A DNA stretch of 6,590 nucleotides, from positions 1-6,590 of the forward strand of contig CADBRS010000078.1 of the NCBI GenBank assembly GCA_902797125.1, read 5' to 3'. The notes beneath the pieces are model-generated. The model searched no databases. It was not told the DNA's origin and worked only from the letters and a program-made list of their open reading frames with translations. This DNA comes from an uncultured Ruminococcus sp. (GTDB taxonomy: Bacteria > Bacillota > Clostridia > Oscillospirales > CAG-272). Below, piece after piece: positions 1-5,496 of this stretch (the first letter of the stretch is position 1; every line of letters starts with the position of its first letter). The position numbers were made by a program, and so were the translations under genes.

Positions 1-165
1 CCGGGGCTAGACCCATGCTTACTGAAGTTATGATCATTCACAGCAGTTGCAAGCCTTGCCAGAAGTATCTGGTATGACAGGGTAATAGTAGACTGGGTGG
101 TGCAGACCAACCTAGGAAGCCCCCACCTCAGCGTAAGTAGGTGGCGGGTAGTTCACATGATCGAT
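1..165 (+). ncRNA. ssrS: 6S RNA (probable), 3' part; 5' end outside window
   Basis: 6S RNA binds the housekeeping RNA polymerase holoenzyme by mimicking an open promoter and so down-regulates transcription. The stretch has no convincing coding frame but folds well. Positions 3-8 pair with 118-123 (GGGGCU/AGCCCC). An interrupted stem joins 11-24 to 86-98 (11-15/94-98, 18-19/90-91, 21-24/86-89). Small hairpins form at 59-72 (CCAGA/TCTGG) and 99-108. After GGAAGCCCCC comes a short hairpin, CACCT (124-128)/AGGTG (139-143), followed by CGGGTAGTTCAC. A long terminal stem, a GAAGCC-like segment and a small hairpin in the 3' strand of a central bubble match 6S architecture. The 5' closing strand and 5' bubble strand would lie before base 1. 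A terminator follows directly. The SRP RNA tetraloop region, RNase P core and tmRNA tag features were looked for and not seen. A cis-acting leader for the downstream gene is the main alternative. The identification rests on remembered architecture, not on a covariance search. Confidence 0.62.
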
Positions 166-197
166 ACCCGGTACCTTCTGGTGCCGGGTCATTTTTA
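166..197 (+). terminator. Rho-independent terminator after the 6S-like RNA
   Basis: A 10-bp stem (166-175 with 180-189, one G-U pair at 172/183) closes a TTCT loop. It is followed by CA and a run of five T (192-196). The stem is GC-rich, so termination should be efficient, although the T-run is short and some readthrough is plausible. It ends the structured RNA and lies only 34 nt before the methyltransferase start codon. Confidence 0.85.
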
Positions 198-221
198 AAA
201 AGCAAACAAGGACCCAAAAAC

Positions 222-227
222 GGAGGG
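222..227 (+). promoter_or_regulatory. Ribosome binding site of the RNA methyltransferase
   Basis: GGAGGG stands just before the ATG at 231. It fixes the start there rather than at the in-frame ATG at 141, which lies inside the structured RNA and would require translation through the terminator hairpin. The spacing is short (3-4 nt) but the complementarity to the 16S tail is strong. Confidence 0.8.
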
Positions 228-230
228 ATT

Positions 231-1064
231 ATGAGATATTGTGAACCGGTTATCCAATCCAGGCAAAACGAAAAAGTGACTGCTCTCTGCAAGCTGAAAG
301 ACAAAAAATACAGGGATGAATCCGGGCTCTTTCGCTTCGACGGCATCAAACTGCTGAGAGAGGCACTGTCCAAAGACGTGACTGTCCGTTCGCTCTTTGT
401 GAGGGAGGGAACGGAACTTCCGCCGGATGTGGACGGAAAGCTTGAGCAAAAGGGCATCCGGACATACGTTTTGTCGTCCGATTTGTTCGATCGGATATCG
501 GATGAAAAAGCGCCCGAAGGCGTGATAACAACGGCCGAATATATTGACAACAGAATCAATCGTGCTATAATAAAAGAAGAAGAGAAAATTCAGGAGGCGC
601 TGTCCGGAAGGTCGCCTGACGCACCGATTTTGCTGCTGGAATCGATACAGGATCCTCTGAATTTCGGCGCGCTGATCCGGAGTGCCGTTGCATTCGGAGC
701 GGCTCTGGTCGTGACCGATGACGCGAGTGCGGATCCATACCATCCCAAGGCCCTGCGCGCATCGATGGGCGCCATGTTTTCGATCCCGATCGTCCGGGTC
801 TCCGCTTTGGCTGAAGCTGTCCGTATCTTGACGCGCTCCAGACGGGTTTTTGCGGCGGCACTGGACGAAAAAGCCAAGGAACTGGGTTCCTTTGAACGTC
901 TTCCCGGCGACAGCTTGATCATAGGCAACGAGGGACACGGTCTGTCTGCGGACGTTCTTGATGCGGCCAGCGAGACGCTTCTGATCCCGATGAGCGGCGA
1001 GACGGAATCCCTGAATGCATCCGTGGCAGGCGGGATCCTCCTTTGGGAGTTCAGACGGCGCTGA
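231..1064 (+). CDS. TrmH/SpoU-family RNA 2'-O-methyltransferase
   Basis: This 277-residue SPOUT-class enzyme transfers a methyl group from S-adenosylmethionine to a ribose 2'-OH, probably in rRNA. Residues about 10-100 look like the L30e-like substrate-binding domain (SpoU_sub_bind), with FRFDGIKLLREAL at 34-46. Residues about 132-277 form the knotted catalytic domain. Motif 1 is N144-x-G-x-x-x-R150, with RASMG following at 176-180. Motif 2 is GNEGHG at 232-237. Motif 3 is IPM at 252-254 followed by SLNASVA at 260-266. All the expected catalytic and cofactor residues are present. A charged linker of about 25 residues (104-128) joins the domains and is longer than I would expect. The ATG at 231 is chosen for its GGAGGG site. 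RlmB, YsgA and TsnR-like members cannot be told apart by eye, so the target nucleotide is unknown. In many Firmicutes dprA, not a methyltransferase, precedes topA. Confidence 0.93.
   Translation: MRYCEPVIQSRQNEKVTALCKLKDKKYRDESGLFRFDGIKLLREALSKDVTVRSLFVREGTELPPDVDGKLEQKGIRTYVLSSDLFDRISDEKAPEGVITTAEYIDNRINRAIIKEEEKIQEALSGRSPDAPILLLESIQDPLNFGALIRSAVAFGAALVVTDDASADPYHPKALRASMGAMFSIPIVRVSALAEAVRILTRSRRVFAAALDEKAKELGSFERLPGDSLIIGNEGHGLSADVLDAASETLLIPMSGETESLNASVAGGILLWEFRRR
544..571 (+). promoter_or_regulatory. Consensus sigma-A promoter inside the methyltransferase gene
   Basis: A perfect -35 box TTGACA (544-549) and a perfect -10 box TATAAT (566-571) are 16 nt apart, and TG at 563-564 gives an extended -10. 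Transcription would start near 577-580 on the + strand. That lies inside the methyltransferase gene and about 530 nt upstream of topA, so the promoter could supply topA-trmFO-rnc-smc independently of the region upstream of the methyltransferase. The surrounding 55 nt are clearly AT-rich within a GC-rich gene. The sequence match is direct; activity is inferred. Confidence 0.6.
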
Positions 1065-1108
1065 TCTTCACAGTTCGAAACAATCCGAAAGGTTTTTACA
1101 GTTCGTTT

Positions 1109-3391
1109 ATGTCAAATTTGGTAATACTTGAGTCACCTTATAAAATCAATACGATCAAGAACTTTCTGGGTTCGGGTTATAAAGTGGTGGCTTCAGTAGG
1201 CCACGTCCGGGATCTGCCCAAGAGCCAGCTGGGTGTGGACATCGAAAACGGCTTTCAGCCTCATTACATCAACATTCGGGGCAAAGGCGATATCATTTCT
1301 TCCATCCGCAAAGACGCCAAAAACGCCACGCGCGTTTATCTGGCGACCGACCCGGACCGTGAAGGGGAGGCGATCGCATGGCATCTGGCCCAGACGCTGG
1401 GTATCCCCGACGAAAAGATCGTTCGTATCACCTTTAACGAAATCACGAAAACGGCGGTGAAAAACGCCATTCAGCACCCCCGGCCGCTGGATCTGAATCT
1501 GGTCGACGCACAACAGACCCGAAGGATCCTCGACAGGATCGTGGGATATAAGATCAGTCCGCTTCTGTGGAAAAACGTGATGAGCGGATTGAGCGCAGGC
1601 CGCGTCCAGTCCGTCGCGGCCCGCATCATAACGGAACGCGAGGAAGAGATCGCTAATTTCAAACCGGAAGAGTATTGGACGATCCACGCGCTGTTGGACT
1701 GCGGCGGGACGCCTTTGCGCGTTCACTTTTACGGAACCGGTAAGAAAAAGATCAAACTCGGAAACGGGGAAACGGTCCGCAAGGTTCTGGAAGACGTTCA
1801 GGGCAAGGATTTCGAAGTCAGCGGCGTGACCAGAAGCCAAAAGAAAAAAGTGCCGACTCCACCTTTTACGACATCCACGCTTCAGCAGGAGGCGTCCAGA
1901 AAACTGGGTTTCCAGTCTCAAAGGATCATGCGGGTGGCGCAGGAACTCTACGAAGGCGTCAATCTGGGAACTGAATTCGGCGGCGTCATGGGTCTGATCA
2001 CATACATGAGAACGGACTCTCTCCGCGTATCGGAAGAAGCGCAGCAGTCCGCCAAAGATTTCATTCTGGCCAAATACGGTCCGCGGTACTATCCTGATTC
2101 GCCCCGGGTGTACAAGACCCAGGCGGCCGCTCAGGCTGCGCACGAAGCGATCCGTCCGACCCATATCGATCTGGAGCCTCAGAAACTGCGCAAGCTGCTC
2201 TCGCTGGATCAGTACAGGCTTTACAAACTGATTTGGGACAGATTCATTGCCAGTCAGATGGAGAGTGCCTCCATAGACACGGTCACCGCCTCTTTTCAGG
2301 CAGATAGTTATATTTTCAGAGCCACCGGAACGCATGTGGCTTTTTCGGGTTATATGGCTCTCTACGAAGAGACGAAAGAGGAAATGCCCGTCCGTGCGGA
2401 CAGCGAAGAGGCTGAAGAAACAGACGCTCCGCTGCCCGGCCTTGCCAAAGGGGAATCCTATCATTGCCAGTCGATCCTGCCCGAGCAGCATTTCACCGAG
2501 GCTCCTCCCAGTTTCACGGAGGGATCGCTGATCAAGTTCCTCGAGGAAAAGGGAATCGGGCGTCCCAGCACCTATACGCCGATCATCACGACGATCGTTG
2601 CCCGGGATTACGTTTCCCGCCAGGGCAAATACCTGATCCCCACGGAATTGGGCAAAATCACCACGACACTCATGAAGCAGGCCTTTCCCAAGATCGTGGA
2701 CTATCAGTTCACGGCCGGGATCGAAACCGAACTGGACAGGATCGAGCGCGGCGAGATCGGCATGGAGGAAGTGCTCCGGACATTCTGGAAAGATTTCGAG
2801 AAGCAATTGAGCGTGGCTGAAAAATCCATTCAGGGAAAAACGCTCAAGGTGGTGCCCGAAGAAACGGATATCATCTGCGATCAGTGCGGCAGCCGCATGG
2901 TGCTGAGGACGGGCCGGTTCGGTAAATTTGCCGCATGCCCCAACTATCCGGCTTGCAAAAACACCAAATCGCTGACCGAATCTCTGGATCCCGCTCCGAA
3001 AGTCGAGCCGGTGATCGCGGATTTCAGATGTGAAAAATGCGGGGCGCCCATGGTGCTCCGGAACGGACGGTACGGGACATTCTATGCCTGCTCCACCTAT
3101 CCGGCGTGCTCGTTCACCAAGCAGAAAACAGCGGAAGTGTCTGTGCCTTGTCCCCGGTGCGGGAGCAAGATCCTCACCAAATACAGCCGCAGCCACGTGC
3201 CTTTCTATGCCTGCGAACGTTTTCCCGAATGCCAGTTTTCTTGCTGGGACAAACCTTCGGAGGAAAAGTGCCCTCAGTGCGGGAAGATGCTGTTTATCAA
3301 AAAGACGAAAAAACAACTTTACTGCCGTGACCGGAACTGCGGTTATTTCCGCGACATGTCGGACACCGAGCAGGATGAGGAAAACAAATGA
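1109..3391 (+). CDS. topA: DNA topoisomerase I (type IA)
   Basis: TopA (760 residues) relaxes negatively supercoiled DNA by cutting one strand through a 5'-phosphotyrosine bond and passing the other strand through. The Toprim domain comes first: catalytic E8 in LVILESPYK, then DPDREGE at 81-87 with the D81/D83/E85 acidic triad (E. coli D111/D113/E115). The gate signature SAGRVQS is at 162-168. The active tyrosine is Y299 in TYMRTDS (E. coli Y319), with R301 beside it, and HEAIRPTH is at 345-352. GIGRPSTY follows at 482-489. Four C-terminal four-cysteine zinc modules are visible: C590/C593/C610/C616, C641/C644/C661/C667, C681/C684/C702/C708 and C721/C724/C739/C744. The ATG at 1109 is chosen because the Toprim homology begins at once; the frame runs back to a TTG at 1043, but those residues are unlike the family. 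The Shine-Dalgarno is weak. The stop overlaps the trmFO start as ATGA. Length and domain order are normal for Firmicute TopA. Confidence 0.98.
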   Translation: MSNLVILESPYKINTIKNFLGSGYKVVASVGHVRDLPKSQLGVDIENGFQPHYINIRGKGDIISSIRKDAKNATRVYLATDPDREGEAIAWHLAQTLGIPDEKIVRITFNEITKTAVKNAIQHPRPLDLNLVDAQQTRRILDRIVGYKISPLLWKNVMSGLSAGRVQSVAARIITEREEEIANFKPEEYWTIHALLDCGGTPLRVHFYGTGKKKIKLGNGETVRKVLEDVQGKDFEVSGVTRSQKKKVPTPPFTTSTLQQEASRKLGFQSQRIMRVAQELYEGVNLGTEFGGVMGLITYMRTDSLRVSEEAQQSAKDFILAKYGPRYYPDSPRVYKTQAAAQAAHEAIRPTHIDLEPQKLRKLLSLDQYRLYKLIWDRFIASQMESASIDTVTASFQADSYIFRATGTHVAFSGYMALYEETKEEMPVRADSEEAEETDAPLPGLAKGESYHCQSILPEQHFTEAPPSFTEGSLIKFLEEKGIGRPSTYTPIITTIVARDYVSRQGKYLIPTELGKITTTLMKQAFPKIVDYQFTAGIETELDRIERGEIGMEEVLRTFWKDFEKQLSVAEKSIQGKTLKVVPEETDIICDQCGSRMVLRTGRFGKFAACPNYPACKNTKSLTESLDPAPKVEPVIADFRCEKCGAPMVLRNGRYGTFYACSTYPACSFTKQKTAEVSVPCPRCGSKILTKYSRSHVPFYACERFPECQFSCWDKPSEEKCPQCGKMLFIKKTKKQLYCRDRNCGYFRDMSDTEQDEENK

Positions 3392-4734
3392 GACCGTACG
3401 TGAACGTGATCGGCGCGGGACTTGCCGGATGTGAAGCGGCATGGCAGGCGCTGAAGGCGGGCGTTGACGTCCGTCTTTACGAAATGAAACCGAAAAAATA
3501 TACGCCGGCCCATCACAGTCCTGCGTTTGCCGAACTGGTCTGCTCCAATTCTTTTCGTTCCGATGCGCTCAGCAATGCCATCGGGCTGTTGAAAGCGGAA
3601 ATGGTCAAACTGGACTCGCTGATCATGAACGAGGCATACCGGTGCAGAGTCCCCGCAGGTTCAGCGCTGGCTGTGGATCGGACGGTTTTTTCGGAAGGGG
3701 TCACCGATAAGTTGAAAAACATGCCGGGCATCACCGTGATCGAGGAAGAACTCGGCGGCGTGCCCGATGATTCCGTGACGGTGATCGCCACTGGGCCCTT
3801 GACTTCGGACAAAATGGCGGATTATATCCGCGACGGACTCGGATTGGGCGGGCTGCATTTCTTTGATGCGGCAGCACCGATCGTGGACGCGTCCACGGTC
3901 GACGAAACGATTGCCTACCGCGCGTCCCGCTACGGGAAAGGCGACGCAGATTACGTGAACTGTCCGATGAACGAATCTGAATATCTGGCTTTCTACGACG
4001 CGCTGCTGCATGCGGAATGCGCCGAGCTGAAAGAATTCGACCGGGAGGATCAAAAGGATCTGACCGTTTTTGAAGGATGCATGCCCGTCGAGGTCATGGC
4101 GGCCAGAGGGATCGACACGCTGCGGTACGGACCGCTCAAACCTGTCGGTCTGCCGGATCCCAGAACAGGGAAGGACCCTTATGCCGTCGTGCAGCTCCGC
4201 AAGGAAAATGTCGAAGGCACCATGTTCAATCTGGTCGGTTTTCAGACGCATCTGACTTTTGCCGAGCAGAGACGGGTCTTCCGGATGATACCGGGCCTTT
4301 CCCAGGCAGAATTTCTGCGGTACGGCGTCATGCACCGCAATACGTTTTTACAGTCTCCCGGGAAACTGACCGAGACCTACGCACTCGCAAGCGACCCGCA
4401 TATCTTTTTCGCAGGTCAGATGACAGGAGTTGAAGGGTACATCGAGTCCGCCGGATCGGGACTGGTCGCCGGATTGAATGCGGCCAGAACGGCTCTGGGA
4501 CTGTCTCCGGTCGTTTTCCCCAAAGAAACCATGATCGGGGCGATGGCTCATTACGTCAGCCACGGGGGGATAGGACCTTTTCAGCCCATGAACGCCAATT
4601 TCGGCATCGTCACGCCGCTCGACCGCAAGGTCAAAGGCGGTAAAGCCGTCCGAAACGAAGCGCTTTCAGCCCGTGCTCTTTCGCTGATCGACGAAAAGAT
4701 CCGGGCTATGGAAGCAGAAAGGAAGGGGAGTTAG
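3388..4734 (+). CDS. trmFO: Methylenetetrahydrofolate-tRNA (uracil-54-C5)-methyltransferase, FADH2-dependent
   Basis: TrmFO makes ribothymidine at position 54 of the tRNA T-loop, using methylenetetrahydrofolate as the carbon donor and FADH2 as reductant. It is the Firmicute counterpart of the SAM-dependent TrmA. The 448-residue protein is of normal length. It opens with the FAD Rossmann motif VIGAGLAGCEAAW (7-19). C52 in ELVCSNSFRSDAL matches the B. subtilis C53 region. C231 in FEGCMPVEVMAARG matches the C226 nucleophile/FAD-adduct region. The FAD-contacting stretch FFAGQMTGVEGYIESAGSG is at 340-358, and the HGGIGPFQPMNANFGI block is at 392-407. The start overlaps the topA stop (ATGA), with GAGG at 3377-3380 as ribosome binding site, so translation is likely coupled to topA. 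The topA-trmFO order is the usual one in Firmicutes. Confidence 0.98.
   Translation: MRPYVNVIGAGLAGCEAAWQALKAGVDVRLYEMKPKKYTPAHHSPAFAELVCSNSFRSDALSNAIGLLKAEMVKLDSLIMNEAYRCRVPAGSALAVDRTVFSEGVTDKLKNMPGITVIEEELGGVPDDSVTVIATGPLTSDKMADYIRDGLGLGGLHFFDAAAPIVDASTVDETIAYRASRYGKGDADYVNCPMNESEYLAFYDALLHAECAELKEFDREDQKDLTVFEGCMPVEVMAARGIDTLRYGPLKPVGLPDPRTGKDPYAVVQLRKENVEGTMFNLVGFQTHLTFAEQRRVFRMIPGLSQAEFLRYGVMHRNTFLQSPGKLTETYALASDPHIFFAGQMTGVEGYIESAGSGLVAGLNAARTALGLSPVVFPKETMIGAMAHYVSHGGIGPFQPMNANFGIVTPLDRKVKGGKAVRNEALSARALSLIDEKIRAMEAERKGS
4719..4730 (+). promoter_or_regulatory. Ribosome binding site of rnc
   Basis: A purine run ending in GGGGAG (4725-4730) lies at the very end of trmFO, 7 nt before the rnc ATG at 4738. 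It supports that start and shows that rnc has its own initiation signal despite the 3-nt gap to trmFO. Confidence 0.75.
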
Positions 4735-4737
4735 TTC

Positions 4738-5496
4738 ATGTCCAACCATCACGGTTTTGAGAACGAGATCGGCTCGGATCTGAAGGATCTCGAAGCGACG
4801 CTCGATTACCAATTTCACAGTCTTTCGCTTCTGAGACAGGCCATGACTCACGCCTCGTTCACGAATGAACTCAACGTTCCGGATCACCATCTTCTCTGCA
4901 ATGAACGGATGGAATTTTTAGGCGATTCCGTCCTGTCCTGCATCGTGAGCGAATATCTGTACAACGAGTATCCCGAACTGCCCGAAGGCCATCTGACCAA
5001 GATGCGCTCGGCTTTGGTTTGCGGGGAATCCCTTGCGTCTTTTGCTGAAAAGCTGGAACTGAACAAGTATCTTTTCATTGGCGTGGGCGAACAGGTGAAC
5101 AGAAACAATCCGACCGTCCTCGAAAATGCGTTCGAGGCAACGATCGGGGCTATTTATCTGGATTCCGGCTGTCATGAAGAGGGCAAGGAAGCCGTTCGGA
5201 AGTTTCTGATCCCTCTGATCACCGAGGAACTGAAAGTCCTCGCGCCTCTGGGTTACAGCAAAGACTACAAATCCCTGCTCCAGCAGATCACGCAGGCGGA
5301 CGAACACGTTTTGCCTTCGTACGAAGTCGTTGAAGATCTGGGCGAGCCCGGACCGGAGAGATATACCGTCCGCGTCCTGCTGCACTCCAACGTGCTCGGG
5401 ACAGGCAAGGGACCCAATCATAAAAAGGCCGAGATCGCGGCCGCTAAGGATGCGCTGGCCCTGATGGGGCTCATCAGGAACGAATCCGAATCATAA
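4738..5496 (+). CDS. rnc: Ribonuclease III
   Basis: RNase III cuts double-stranded RNA, including the 30S rRNA precursor and structured mRNAs, as a homodimer. The 252-residue protein has the two normal parts. The nuclease domain (about 15-160) has the signature NERMEFLGDSVL at 55-66, with E59 and D63 equivalent to E. coli E41 and D45. ENAFEATIGAIYLD (129-142) carries E133, equivalent to E117. The double-stranded RNA-binding domain (about 175-245) runs from DYKSLLQQ to the GPNHKKAEIAAAKDAL helix at 225-240. One oddity: the metal-ligand position equivalent to E. coli D114, usually Asp, is N130 here (codon AAT at 5125-5127). The other three acidic residues are intact, so activity is likely but possibly altered. 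Unlike the usual acpP-rnc arrangement, it follows trmFO after 3 nt. Its TAA stop shares one base with the next ATG. Confidence 0.97.
   Translation: MSNHHGFENEIGSDLKDLEATLDYQFHSLSLLRQAMTHASFTNELNVPDHHLLCNERMEFLGDSVLSCIVSEYLYNEYPELPEGHLTKMRSALVCGESLASFAEKLELNKYLFIGVGEQVNRNNPTVLENAFEATIGAIYLDSGCHEEGKEAVRKFLIPLITEELKVLAPLGYSKDYKSLLQQITQADEHVLPSYEVVEDLGEPGPERYTVRVLLHSNVLGTGKGPNHKKAEIAAAKDALALMGLIRNESES

Noticed and set aside
93..124. GGGTGGT followed by ACC as a T-box antiterminator upstream of the methyltransferase
   Set aside because: The T-box core continues as ACCGCG, which is absent, no specifier stem is visible, and the gene is not an aminoacyl-tRNA synthetase or amino-acid gene.
1..165. 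SRP RNA, RNase P RNA or tmRNA as the identity of the structured RNA
   Set aside because: The SRP domain IV sequence (GGAAGCAGC type), the RNase P core blocks and the tmRNA tag/tRNA-like end are not present.
141..230. N-terminal extension of the methyltransferase from the ATG at 141
   Set aside because: It would be translated through the structured RNA and the terminator hairpin, has no ribosome binding site, and its residues do not resemble the family. ATG 231 has GGAGGG.
592..602. AGGAGG just downstream of the internal promoter, as a start site for a shortened SPOUT-domain protein
   Set aside because: No ATG, GTG or TTG follows at a workable distance; only CTG at 600 is in frame, with a spacing of 2 nt. 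The bases simply encode Gln-Glu-Ala.
1118..1144. TTGGTA and TATAAA as a promoter at the start of topA
   Set aside because: The spacing is 15 nt, both boxes are imperfect, and they lie inside the conserved topA coding start.
2698..3391. TopA zinc region as a separate gene or later fusion
   Set aside because: Multiple four-cysteine zinc modules at the C-terminus are normal for Firmicute TopA and the frame is continuous.
1193..3442. A 749-codon open frame on the minus strand opposite topA
   Set aside because: It mirrors the topA codons, its translation shows no recognisable family or domain and looks compositionally biased (many His, Arg and Phe), and the + strand gene is certain. Long antisense frames are expected in genes with this codon bias.
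3799..3828. TTGACT and TATATC, 18 nt apart, inside trmFO
   Set aside because: The -10 matches only 4 of 6 bases, with no extended element or AT-rich context; likely chance.
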